Origin: a virus
Reading direction: 5' to 3' (one strand)
DNA length: 64,000 nt
IMG/VR virus record: IMGVR_UViG_3300021959_010405
Location: 53,430-117,429 of that record
The notes below the pieces were generated by a model. That model worked only from the letters and a program-made list of their open reading frames with translations. It made no database searches and had not been told where the DNA came from. Within the stretch, counting starts at the first letter, position 1, and the number at the start of each line of letters is the position of its first letter. Positions 53,556-61,331 of the stretch are shown piece by piece. The translations under genes were made by a program, and so were the position numbers.

Positions 53556-53708
53556 ATGAGCACTCCCGAGCGCAAATATATAAAAAATTTTATAACTGCT
53601 CTTCTGCATGAAGAGTACAACACTGCTAATATAAATCTTCAAAAAGCTATAAACGAAAAGCTTAAAGCAAGAATTAATAATGCAAATAACCAGAAACTTT
53701 TTAACTAA
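53556..53708 (+). CDS. Small prohead-core-like protein
   Basis: 50 residues from the ATG at 53556; a longer frame starting inside gp21 (53412) is unlikely since it would cross a late promoter. K7-Y-I-K-N-F-I-T-A-L-L-H-E19 is an amphipathic helix ending in L-H-E, a probable gp21 site, and the rest is basic and helical. The place between protease and scaffold is that of T4 prohead-core genes 67/68. Its stop overlaps the scaffold ATG by one base. Confidence 0.65.
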   Translation: MSTPERKYIKNFITALLHEEYNTANINLQKAINEKLKARINNANNQKLFN

Positions 53709-54604
53709 TGAGTGAAGAAACAACACAACAGAAGGGCGATATTGGTAAAGTCTTAAAAGAAGCCACAGACGGTCTTCTTGATGATGATTCTCTTTCCGCA
53801 ATCGAAGAGGCCTTTAATCGCGAAGTCGAAGAAAGAGCTTCTTTAAGGGAAAGCGCTGCTCTAGAAATGCAAGATCAAGAATATTCTGAAAAGCTTATTC
53901 ATGTTCTTGAGGCTATTGACAAAGACAAAACAAATAAACTTTATAGAGTTCTTGAAGCAGTAGATAAAAGCAATGCACGCAAGCTTGTTAACGTCACTAA
54001 AAAGTATAAAAAAGCTTTAGGACAGGATGCGACCATGTTTAAAGAGTCTATGATCAAGCATATCAGCGACTATTTAGATTTATATCTTGAAGAAACCGTT
54101 CCACAAGAAGCGATTAACGAAGCAGTTAAGAATAAAAAGGCAATGTCCGTTCTTTCCGCATTACGTGGTCAGCTTTCAGTTGGATCTTCTCTATTAGATG
54201 AATCTGTAAGAACTGCAGTTCTTGACGGTAAGACCCAGATTGATACACTTAATGAATCTCTTAAAGAAAAAGATGATCAGGTAAAGGTTCTTAACGAGCA
54301 ATTAAGAGCAACTGCAGCTAATCTTTTACTTGAGAAGAAAAGTGCTGGTCTTCCTGCAAAGAAAAAAGAATATTTACAAAAAGTTCTTGCTAACAAGACT
54401 CCAGAATTTATTAACGAAAATTTTGATTATACTCTTAAACTCTTTGAGAAGAGGGAGAATGATCAGTTAGATATTCTTCGCGAAGAAGCGATGGATACCC
54501 GAGTTGTAAAGGAAGAGCCAAAGCCACGGATTATACGCGAGAAGGTTGAAAAGCCTGCGCAGCAAGTTAATCCTTATATCGAACAGCTTAAAAAATATAA
54601 CTAA
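53708..54604 (+). CDS. 22: gp22 scaffold protein
   Basis: 298 residues (T4 gp22 is 269). Nearly all helical, Lys/Glu-rich with several (L/I)-x-E positions (V-L-E, L-L-D-E, L-Y-L-E) that gp21 would cut to clear the head. A long coiled-coil stretch N-E-S-L-K-E-K-D-D-Q-V-K-V near 180-195 and a basic C-terminal tail are typical of scaffolds. Its position directly between the protease and the capsid gene is the T4 order. Confidence 0.88.
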   Translation: MSEETTQQKGDIGKVLKEATDGLLDDDSLSAIEEAFNREVEERASLRESAALEMQDQEYSEKLIHVLEAIDKDKTNKLYRVLEAVDKSNARKLVNVTKKYKKALGQDATMFKESMIKHISDYLDLYLEETVPQEAINEAVKNKKAMSVLSALRGQLSVGSSLLDESVRTAVLDGKTQIDTLNESLKEKDDQVKVLNEQLRATAANLLLEKKSAGLPAKKKEYLQKVLANKTPEFINENFDYTLKLFEKRENDQLDILREEAMDTRVVKEEPKPRIIREKVEKPAQQVNPYIEQLKKYN

Positions 54605-54624
54605 TTTTTAACCCTTTAATGTAG

Positions 54625-54639
54625 AGGCTCGTGAAGCCT
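54625..54639 (+). repeat. Hairpin in capsid-gene leader
   Basis: AGGCT (54625-54629) pairs with AGCCT (54635-54639) with a 5-base loop, 34 bases before the gp23 ATG. No T run follows. It may be an RNA-processing or stability element of the capsid message. Confidence 0.35.
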
Positions 54640-54672
54640 GAATTAGTCAAAAAATAGGAAAGAATATACATT

Positions 54673-56169
54673 ATGAAAAATCCGAATATTGATGGAAATA
54701 CAGCTAAAAGACTTCTTGAGAAGTGGGCACCAGTTTTGGACTACTCCTCTAAGAACATAGCTCCAATTGAAGATGAGCGTACCCGCGTTAATACCGCGAT
54801 TATGCTTGAGAACCAAGAGGACTGGTGTCAGGACCCTGAAGGTGGTCTCCTTATGGAGAGCTCCTACGGCGGAAATGGTGGTTCTTTTGGATCTGGATCC
54901 TCTGTGGGTGGAGTTTACTCCCCTCCTGGAACTGTTACTAGCAACGACGGATATGCGTCCGGAGATGCTCGTCTTCCAAAAATCCTTATTCCGATGATTC
55001 GTCGTACTTTCCCTGAATTGATAAGTAATGAGATCGTTGGAGTTCAGCCAATGAGTGGTCCTGTTGGACTTGCTTTCGCTTTGCGTTACAAGTACAACAC
55101 GGAAGGTCTCGGTACTGGCGGTGTTGACGGTGGGGCTACTGGTCCTGGCGGAACACACAACACGTACCTTGGATCGCCACCTAATGATGAATTAGGTTAC
55201 CAGCATCTCGATACCCGCTTTACTGGTACTTCTTCCAGTCAGCTCTCTGGCGATGGAGATTATTTTAACTTCGCAGCTCAGGATCAAGGTGTAGCCGAGA
55301 TCCTTAAGAACTGGGAAATTAATAACAACATCCCTCAGGTTGACATTTCTTTTGAGAAGACCGCTGTTGAGGCAGGTACGAGACGTTTAGGTGCTCGTTG
55401 GTCTGTTGAGCTTGAGCAAGACCTTAAGAACATGAATGGTATCGACGTTGATGCTGAAATCACGAACGCTATGGCGTACGAGATCCAGGCAGAAATCGAT
55501 CGTGAAATGATTGTTCGTATGATCCAGACAGCACTCAACGCCGGATACGGCGCTGGTTTCTCTGTTTGGTCACCTGCATCTGCAGATGGTCGCTGGCTCG
55601 TTGAGCGCAACAGAGACTTCTACCAGAGACTTATTATCGAAGCTAACCGTATTGCTGTCCGCAACCGTCGTGGCGCTGCAAACTTTATTGTTTGTACTCC
55701 TCGTGTTGCAGCTATTCTCGAAATGCTTCCGGAATTCCAGTGGGTTCCGGTTCAAGGCAACGTGAATACACAGCCTGTCGGTATCGCTAAGGTTGGTAAT
55801 CTCGGTGGTCGTTTCAACGTTTATCGTGACACTCGTACGGAAGTCCAAAACTCTGGCGTATATGGATCGCAAGGTTACTCTGATGGTAGTCTTGGTGGTT
55901 CAACTTATACTCGCACTGATGGTGTTGAGTACGCCCTCCTTGGTTACAAGGGGCCTGAGTTCTACGACACTGGTATTATATACTGCCCGTACATTCCTGT
56001 CATGGTACAGCGTACGATTGGTCCTCAGGACTTCGCTCCTCGTGTTGGTCTTCTCACCCGTTACGGCGTGGTTGACAACATCTTTGGTGCGAATCTCTAT
56101 TACCACATCATTATTGTTCAGGGACTGGGTGCGGCGTTTACGCCGGCTTCACAGTCTGTTTACTTCTAA
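54673..56169 (+). CDS. 23: gp23 major capsid protein
   Basis: 498 residues (T4 gp23 is 521). The first 62 residues end L-L-M-E62, the gp21 cleavage point (T4 cuts after residue 65), so the mature protein starts at S63-S-Y-G-G. From there the T4-like track follows: G-G-S-F-G near 70, G-D-A-R near 98, R-R-T-F-P-E-L-I near 113, G-V-Q-P-M-S-G-P near 125 and A-L-R-Y near 137. Codon use is richer in C-ending codons than its neighbours, as expected for a highly expressed gene. AGGAAAG upstream can act as Shine-Dalgarno; no late box stands directly before it, so it may depend on transcripts from further upstream. Confidence 0.96.
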   Translation: MKNPNIDGNTAKRLLEKWAPVLDYSSKNIAPIEDERTRVNTAIMLENQEDWCQDPEGGLLMESSYGGNGGSFGSGSSVGGVYSPPGTVTSNDGYASGDARLPKILIPMIRRTFPELISNEIVGVQPMSGPVGLAFALRYKYNTEGLGTGGVDGGATGPGGTHNTYLGSPPNDELGYQHLDTRFTGTSSSQLSGDGDYFNFAAQDQGVAEILKNWEINNNIPQVDISFEKTAVEAGTRRLGARWSVELEQDLKNMNGIDVDAEITNAMAYEIQAEIDREMIVRMIQTALNAGYGAGFSVWSPASADGRWLVERNRDFYQRLIIEANRIAVRNRRGAANFIVCTPRVAAILEMLPEFQWVPVQGNVNTQPVGIAKVGNLGGRFNVYRDTRTEVQNSGVYGSQGYSDGSLGGSTYTRTDGVEYALLGYKGPEFYDTGIIYCPYIPVMVQRTIGPQDFAPRVGLLTRYGVVDNIFGANLYYHIIIVQGLGAAFTPASQSVYF

Positions 56170-56196
56170 TTTAGAGGTACAGAATCCCTTTAAGAG

Positions 56197-56225
56197 CCTC
56201 GGAGAGAAATCTCCGAGGTTTCTTT
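56197..56225. terminator. Terminator after the capsid gene
   Basis: Perfect 9-bp stem CCTCGGAGA/TCTCCGAGG (56197-56205, 56210-56218) with a GAAA tetraloop, followed by T-rich TTTCTTT on the plus strand. It closes the head block against the convergent repeat genes. Confidence 0.85.
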
Positions 56226-56895
56226 ATGTAAATATTCTGCCTCTTACTCCCGGTAACATTCCTTTAAGTTCTTCCGCAGTATATTTTTTACTTATCGGGG
56301 TATTAGTTAGATCTAAATCACCACCTACTTGTAGATTATCTGGCAGTGATGTTATTTGCGTATTACGTAAATCTAAACTACTGCCTACTTCTAGATTATC
56401 TGGTAGTGAGGCTATTGGTGCGCTAGATAAATATAAACCACCACCTACTTTAAGATTATCTGGGAGTGATGTTATTTGCGTATTACGTAAATCTAAAAAA
56501 CCGCTTACTTTAAGATTATTTGATAGTGATGTTATTGGTGTGTTAGATAGATCTAAATAACCGTTTACTTCTAGATTATCTGGTAATGATGTTATTTGTG
56601 TATTAGGTAAATCTAAACTACCACCTACTTGTAGATTATCTGGTAGTGAGGCTATTGGTGTGCTAGATAAATATAAACCGCGACCCACTTTAAGATTATT
56701 TGGTAGTGATGTTATTGGTGTATTAGTTAGAATTAAATCACCTCGCGACCCATTATCGATATAATCTTGTATCTTTTTATACGCCAATCTCTCTAAATGA
56801 GCTTGCTTATCCTCTCTAGAGTACTTTGGTTTATGATTAGTCAAATCGATAGATTCTCTAAGGATTTGTTTGTATGCTTCAAATATAGGGTCCAT
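56224..56895 (-). CDS. Leucine-rich-repeat protein, copy 3 (7 units)
   Basis: 223 residues. Residues 1-14 (M-D-P-I-F-E-A-Y-K-Q-I-L-R-E) look like a capsid-targeting peptide with a gp21 site at L-R-E. Residues 15-55 are a conserved helical cap. Seven 20-residue units follow, each of the form I-T-S-L-P-D-N-L-x-V-G-G-x-L-x-L. This short LRR type is close to that of IpaH/YopM-like bacterial effectors. A C-terminal cap starts S-K-K-Y-T-A-E-E-L-K. Two sister genes lie behind. No enzyme domain is attached. Confidence 0.8.
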   Translation of the reverse strand: MDPIFEAYKQILRESIDLTNHKPKYSREDKQAHLERLAYKKIQDYIDNGSRGDLILTNTPITSLPNNLKVGRGLYLSSTPIASLPDNLQVGGSLDLPNTQITSLPDNLEVNGYLDLSNTPITSLSNNLKVSGFLDLRNTQITSLPDNLKVGGGLYLSSAPIASLPDNLEVGSSLDLRNTQITSLPDNLQVGGDLDLTNTPISKKYTAEELKGMLPGVRGRIFT

Positions 56896-56909
56896 TTAAT
56901 TTTTAGGAT

Positions 56910-56917
56910 TATTTATG
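56910..56917 (-). promoter_or_regulatory. Late promoter CATAAATA between repeat genes
   Basis: Late box on the minus strand, overlapping the stop codon of the upstream repeat gene and 14 bases before the ATG at 56895. The same arrangement recurs upstream of 57527 (25 bases before that ATG). Confidence 0.45.
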
Positions 56918-57527
56918 TATATATTTTGCCTTCTACTCCTGGGAGCATTCTTTTAAGTTCTTCCGCAGTATATTTTTTACTTATTGGGGTATTACGTAAA
57001 TATAAATGACCACCTACTTCTAGATTATCTGGTAGGGATGTTATTTGGGTATTACGTAAATATAAACCACCACCTACTTCTAGATTATCTGGTAGGGATG
57101 TTATTTTAGTACCACCTAAATTTAAATCACCACCTACTTCTAGATTATCTGGCAGTGATGCTATTTGTGTATTATCTAAATATAAATCACCACCTACTTC
57201 TAGATTATCTGGCAGTGATGTTATTTGCGTATTACCTAAATATAAACCACCACCTACTTTAAGATTATCTGGTAGGGATGTTATTTGTGTATTACGTAAA
57301 TTTAAACCACCACCTACTTCTAGATTATCTGGTAGGGATGTTATTTGCGTATAAGATAAATCTAAATTGCCTTGAGATCCACTATCGATATAATCTTGTA
57401 CCTTTTTATACGCCAATCTCGCTAAATGAGCTTGTTTATCCTCTTTAGTGTATTTTGGTTTATGATTAGTCAAATCGATAGTCTGTTCACTTAGGATTTG
57501 TTTGTATGCTTCGAATATAGGGTCCAT
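56913..57527 (-). CDS. Leucine-rich-repeat protein, copy 2 (6 units)
   Basis: 204 residues. Same plan as its neighbours: targeting-like N-terminus ending I-L-S-E14, helical cap with H-K-P-K-Y-T-K-E-D near 21-29, six 20-residue LRR units and the S-K-K-Y-T-A-E-E-L-K end cap. It is one unit shorter than copy 3. Units within this gene are very alike at DNA level (60-base period), so gain or loss of units by recombination is expected. Confidence 0.8.
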   Translation of the reverse strand: MDPIFEAYKQILSEQTIDLTNHKPKYTKEDKQAHLARLAYKKVQDYIDSGSQGNLDLSYTQITSLPDNLEVGGGLNLRNTQITSLPDNLKVGGGLYLGNTQITSLPDNLEVGGDLYLDNTQIASLPDNLEVGGDLNLGGTKITSLPDNLEVGGGLYLRNTQITSLPDNLEVGGHLYLRNTPISKKYTAEELKRMLPGVEGKIYT

Positions 57528-57555
57528 ATGTTTTATTAAATCATATATTGATTAT

Positions 57556-58167
57556 TTATGTATATATTTTGCCTTCTACCCCTGGGAGCATTCTTTTAAG
57601 TTTTTTCGCAGTATATTTTTTACTTATTGGTGTTTTCTCTAAATTTAAATATTCACCTACTTTTAAATTATCTGGTAGGGATGTTATTTGCGTATTATGT
57701 AAATCTAAAATACCGTCTACTTTAAGATTATCTGGCAGTGATGTTATTTGCGTATTACCTAAATATAAACCACCACCTACTTCTAGATTATCTGGTAGGG
57801 ATGTTATTTGCGTATAAGATAAATATAAATCACCACCTACTTCTAGATTATCTGGTAGGGATGTTATTTTAGTACCACCTAAATTTAAATATCCACCTAC
57901 TTTAAGATTATCTGGTAGGGATGTTATTTGCGTATTATGTAAATCTAAAATACCGTCTACTTTAAGATTATCTGGTAGGGATGTTATTTGTGTATTAGCT
58001 AGTTCTAAATTGCCTTGAGATCCACTATCGATATAATCTTGTACCTTTTTATACGCTAATTTATTTAAATGAGCTTGCTTATCCTCTTTAGTGTATTTTG
58101 GTTTATGGTTAGTTAAATCGATAGATTCTCTAAGAATTTGTTTGTATACTTCAAATATAGGGTCCAT
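57556..58167 (-). CDS. Leucine-rich-repeat protein, copy 1 (6 units)
   Basis: 203 residues, first of the three in transcription order. N-terminus ends I-L-R-E14. Six LRR units; the first and fifth carry the same K-V-D-G-I-L-D-L-H variant, which suggests unit duplication. The end cap reads T-A-K-K-L-K instead of T-A-E-E-L-K. Its start is 17 bases after the stop of the WCT-motif gene, so both are probably transcribed from the late box at 59033-59040. Confidence 0.8.
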   Translation of the reverse strand: MDPIFEVYKQILRESIDLTNHKPKYTKEDKQAHLNKLAYKKVQDYIDSGSQGNLELANTQITSLPDNLKVDGILDLHNTQITSLPDNLKVGGYLNLGGTKITSLPDNLEVGGDLYLSYTQITSLPDNLEVGGGLYLGNTQITSLPDNLKVDGILDLHNTQITSLPDNLKVGEYLNLEKTPISKKYTAKKLKRMLPGVEGKIYT

Positions 58168-58184
58168 TTAATTTTCATGAAAGA

Positions 58185-59027
58185 TTAATTAATACCAACT
58201 ATTTTCATCCACGTATCTAACATATCACGACCCATCTGACTATCAGTACCGTCATATGCGTCATATGTATAAAAATTACCTTCACTGTCTTTTCTTGTTA
58301 TTATCTTTTCCCCGACTTTGTCAATTCTGGATGAATCGTTAATCGGAATTCTTGCCAGCGCAACCACATAATGCTTCTCATCAAACCCACTACGCTTAAG
58401 CTGATTTTTTAAACTATCGCTCTTTATCAATGTATAATAGAAATCAACATTATTATTGTAGTAATAATCATCCCAATGTGTTGAAGTACTATACGTAGTA
58501 CACCATGCAGAATCTTTTTTACCACCTTTGCATTCTCTAAAAGCAAAACCTCCCTGTTCTACAGGGGTAAGGCCTAGCTTTCTAGAAGCTTCATGTGTAT
58601 AAGGTATAACTATACGTATATCGTCATTGTCAACAATAACGTCAAAATCACCAGACAATTCGCTTTTCGATGCAGTCGTTTCAGTTTTATTAAGCTCATT
58701 AACAATATTATACAGATCCTTAAAACTTTTGTAAGATTGAATATTTGACTTTTGATCTTTTATCAATCCTTTACGAACAAAAGCGTCAAATTCTTCTATT
58801 GTATTGCGGAGATTATCGATATCTTGTTCTTCTCCTCTGACATATACTCGAGCTAACCACCCAGTATATTTTTTTTGTTCGGTTGGGTCAATACCTACAA
58901 TAGTATCAAACTCTTGTTTATCTAACTTTCCTTGCTGTAGAAGTTGTTTAGCTTCTCTCCTACTCTCAGTAATAACGTTATAAAATAAATTTAGTATATT
59001 AACAGAATCTTCATTAAGAACTTCCAT
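58185..59027 (-). CDS. WCT-motif phage protein, possibly packaged
   Basis: 280 residues. The N-terminus ends N-V-I-T-E21, a likely gp21 site. Residues 50-115 are helical. The C-terminal domain has I-P-Y-T-H-E-A-S-R-K-L-G near 144-155, then D-S-A-W-C-T-T near 174-180 and Y-Y-Y-N-N-N-V-D-F-Y near 190. I recall the pattern H/W-E-A-S...W-C-T from many marine and enteric phage proteins of unknown role. A late box 5 bases upstream gives a leaderless-type start. Confidence 0.65.
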   Translation of the reverse strand: MEVLNEDSVNILNLFYNVITESRREAKQLLQQGKLDKQEFDTIVGIDPTEQKKYTGWLARVYVRGEEQDIDNLRNTIEEFDAFVRKGLIKDQKSNIQSYKSFKDLYNIVNELNKTETTASKSELSGDFDVIVDNDDIRIVIPYTHEASRKLGLTPVEQGGFAFRECKGGKKDSAWCTTYSTSTHWDDYYYNNNVDFYYTLIKSDSLKNQLKRSGFDEKHYVVALARIPINDSSRIDKVGEKIITRKDSEGNFYTYDAYDGTDSQMGRDMLDTWMKIVGIN

Positions 59028-59028
59028 G

Positions 59029-59817
59029 TTAATATTTAGTCAATTTTATTTTTTTATTAATAAAATTTATAGTATTGATCATACTCTCAGGAGTGCCCAT
59101 ATCTGACCAGAAACCATCATATACCATGTAGCCAACATTATCGAGTTTGGCGTAATATCTATTAATATCAGTAATTTCAAGCTCGCCTCTATCAGAGGGT
59201 AGTATATCCTCTACTATATTATATACATCTGGAGTATAATAGTACATTCCAGTTACAGCGTAATTAGAGATATAATTAACCGGTTTTTCAACAATATCTA
59301 ATATCTTATAAGAAGGAGTATCGAATTCTGCAACTCCGAATCGGTTCCAATCATCTGTATACTTTAGGAATAGACCACATTTAGTTTTATTATTAAACCG
59401 GCACCGCGAAATAAATTCTGAAACTTCGCCCGTTCCAATTCGATTACTCATTGGCTCGAAATAATTATCGCCCAATATTGCAACAAAGTCCTCTTGTTTA
59501 GTATAATCTTTGCAGAGCTTTAAAGCACTGGCTATTCCTGGAGGTCTATGAGGATCATTCATCTCTTGAATCTTGTATGTAAATTCAAGTCCTCTTGAAT
59601 AACCATCTCCTAAATAGTCTACAATAATACCACAATGATCTTGTGATGTTATAATTAGAATTTCTGTTATACCTATATCAGTTAGTGTCCGTATAGGATA
59701 TTCTATCATTGGGAAAGCTCCCTCGCAAGTATAAACAGGTAGTAGATGCTTATTATTGGTGTGAGAGGCCGGTAGCATGCGTGTACCGAAACCTCCAGCT
59801 AAAATTATACCTTTCAT
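59029..59817 (-). CDS. rmlA: Glucose-1-phosphate thymidylyltransferase-like (RmlA)
   Basis: 262 residues. L6-A-G-G-F-G-T-R-M is the nucleotide-binding loop and K23-H-L-L-P-V the activator Lys region of sugar-1-phosphate nucleotidylyltransferases; I-L-G-D-N-Y-F near 114 holds the metal-binding Asp, E-K-P near 175 and W-S-D-M-G-T near 238 complete the set. It would make the dTDP- or UDP-sugar used by the epimerase, RmlC- and RmlD-like enzymes some 16 kb away. Lone position far from the glycan operon is unusual. Confidence 0.88.
   Translation of the reverse strand: MKGIILAGGFGTRMLPASHTNNKHLLPVYTCEGAFPMIEYPIRTLTDIGITEILIITSQDHCGIIVDYLGDGYSRGLEFTYKIQEMNDPHRPPGIASALKLCKDYTKQEDFVAILGDNYFEPMSNRIGTGEVSEFISRCRFNNKTKCGLFLKYTDDWNRFGVAEFDTPSYKILDIVEKPVNYISNYAVTGMYYYTPDVYNIVEDILPSDRGELEITDINRYYAKLDNVGYMVYDGFWSDMGTPESMINTINFINKKIKLTKY
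59033..59040 (-). promoter_or_regulatory. Late promoter ACTAAATA
   Basis: Late box on the minus strand, 5 bases before the ATG at 59027, inside the end of the RmlA gene. Confidence 0.55.
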
Positions 59818-59830
59818 TTTTGTTTTTATT

Positions 59831-59838
59831 GATAAATA
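59831..59838 (+). promoter_or_regulatory. Late promoter GATAAATA
   Basis: Late box 5 bases before the ATG at 59844. It decides that start over a longer frame that reads back through RmlA. Confidence 0.65.
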
Positions 59839-59843
59839 TTATT

Positions 59844-60377
59844 ATGCATTGGTTTACAGCAGATACTCATTTTTTAGACACCGATATGAAGCGTCACAAT
59901 AGACCTTTTAGATCTCCAGAAGAAGGTTTTGTTAATATAATTAACAATATTAATTCTAGAGTTAAAAAAGATGATATATTATGGCATCTCGGTGATGTGT
60001 ATTTATCAGATTATCATGATGATGCAAGAAGGTACCTATCTAAGATAAAGTGTAAGAATATGGTTCTTGTAAAAGGTAATCATGACGAAGACGAAAATAG
60101 ACTCCGAACATTGAAACCTTTTTTTCGGAAAGTTCTAGATGAGTGGGAAGGAAAAATAGAGGGTATAGATATCTATATGAATCATATACCCTCTAAATGC
60201 CCTAAAAGTAAATTTTGTCTAACTGGTCATGTACATGATGCGTGGAAAGTAAGAAAAAATCTAATTAACGTCGGCGTCGATGTACACCATTATAAACCAG
60301 TTTCGATTGAAGATATTATTATCTACAAAGAAAAAATGAATAATGGAACATTCGATAAAGAGTCATTTATTGACTAG
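59844..60377 (+). CDS. Metallophosphoesterase
   Basis: 177 residues. T5-A-D-T-H-F (motif I), L-G-D-V-Y near 49 (II), K-G-N-H-D near 75 (III), M-N-H-I-P near 115 (IV) and T-G-H-V-H near 127 (V) make a complete two-metal site. The short form resembles the YfcE/MPE_2 group of phosphodiesterases found in phages. Substrate unknown. The start was moved to the ATG 5 bases after a late box. Confidence 0.85.
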   Translation: MHWFTADTHFLDTDMKRHNRPFRSPEEGFVNIINNINSRVKKDDILWHLGDVYLSDYHDDARRYLSKIKCKNMVLVKGNHDEDENRLRTLKPFFRKVLDEWEGKIEGIDIYMNHIPSKCPKSKFCLTGHVHDAWKVRKNLINVGVDVHHYKPVSIEDIIIYKEKMNNGTFDKESFID

Positions 60378-60380
60378 TAA

Positions 60381-61328
60381 TTACTGTTTCGGGGTCTTAG
60401 CATGCGGAACCGTAGCAGATGATAAGGTAGGATGAAGCAACGTTACATCTGATGCTCTCTCCGGGTTAATGTCAATACCCCCACGTCGAGCATATAAACA
60501 TCTTACACACAACTCTTCCGGTTCTAGAACATCCCAAATTCTCTTATAAATTGTTTCGCAAATCTCTTCATGAAAATGACACTCATCTCGGAAAGATACA
60601 ATGTATTTTAGCATACTGATTGGATCAATAGTCTTGCTACTATGTTTCATATAAATATAAACATCGCCCCAATCTGGTTGAGAGGTAACCCTGCAATTAG
60701 ATTTAAGTAGAGCACTATGATATCTGATCTCTGAAGCTTCGCTATCGATAACTTCAAGTAGATCTGGAGTTTCATTATATACATCAAATTCAATCTCTGA
60801 TGTATTATAATCATCTTCTAACGTCGAGTATGAAAGTTTCTGTACTTCTTCATAAGTAGAATTAATTTCATGCTCCCACTCATAGATACCAGGAAACGTA
60901 CATTTAAGCACCTCATAGTTAAACGCAACTTTGATATTAACTTCAGCTTCGAGTAATTCAGAAAGATCTTTTTTAGCTTTTGATTCAATCGAATTAACGA
61001 CCTCAATAGGGTCTTTTCCAAGCTTAGTCATATTAAACGAATTAAAATATAACTTAATAGACTTAGACTCTACAATATATTTACTATTACAAGGATATAC
61101 AATTTTTGCAATACCCGTTACCGGGAGACCATTATCTGTTAAAGCAGATACTTCATATGCATTCCATGTATCGTTACCTACGAAAGGTAAGTTATCATCG
61201 TCTAAATCTAGATGCTCTCTATTTGATTTCCGAGGTTCTCTAACAAGGAGACTTGGATCATACAGAGACTTGTACTGAGAGGACTGACCTAGATGTTTAC
61301 TGATTCGCGAATTATCGAGTTTACTCAT
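60381..61328 (-). CDS. queF: QueF, preQ0 reductase (bimodular)
   Basis: 315 residues, close to E. coli-type QueF (282). It reduces the nitrile 7-cyano-7-deazaguanine (preQ0) to preQ1 with NADPH. L13-G-Q-S-S-Q-Y and Y23-D-P-S-L-L start the protein; V86-E-S-K-S-I-K-L-Y is the NADPH/family signature; L-L-K-S-N-C212-R-V-T-S-Q-P-D219-W holds the catalytic Cys and Asp. F-H-E-E near 252 supports substrate binding. It is last in a minus-strand operon behind DpdA, a formyltransferase and a kinase, and separated from the kinase gene by 3 bases. Confidence 0.93.
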   Translation of the reverse strand: MSKLDNSRISKHLGQSSQYKSLYDPSLLVREPRKSNREHLDLDDDNLPFVGNDTWNAYEVSALTDNGLPVTGIAKIVYPCNSKYIVESKSIKLYFNSFNMTKLGKDPIEVVNSIESKAKKDLSELLEAEVNIKVAFNYEVLKCTFPGIYEWEHEINSTYEEVQKLSYSTLEDDYNTSEIEFDVYNETPDLLEVIDSEASEIRYHSALLKSNCRVTSQPDWGDVYIYMKHSSKTIDPISMLKYIVSFRDECHFHEEICETIYKRIWDVLEPEELCVRCLYARRGGIDINPERASDVTLLHPTLSSATVPHAKTPKQ

Positions 61329-61331
61329 ATA

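Larger units (their letters stand above)
56285..58000 (-). repeat. 60-base LRR-encoding repeat array across three genes
   Basis: Nineteen 60-base units (7, 6 and 6) lie in phase within the three genes, with near-identical blocks such as those encoding T-S-L-P-D-N-L. The gene ends and N-terminal parts are also repeated, so the whole stretch is a tandem gene triplication. Confidence 0.8.

Noticed and set aside
55793-56560. 255-residue plus-strand ORF overlapping the capsid end and the LRR gene
   Set aside because: It runs antisense to the in-frame LRR repeats and out of frame with gp23; its repeats are the mirror of the LRR units, and it crosses the terminator at 56197-56225.
56285-58000. Regular 60-base repeats as a possible CRISPR array
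   Set aside because: There are no unique spacers; the repeats are in-frame LRR codons of three real genes.
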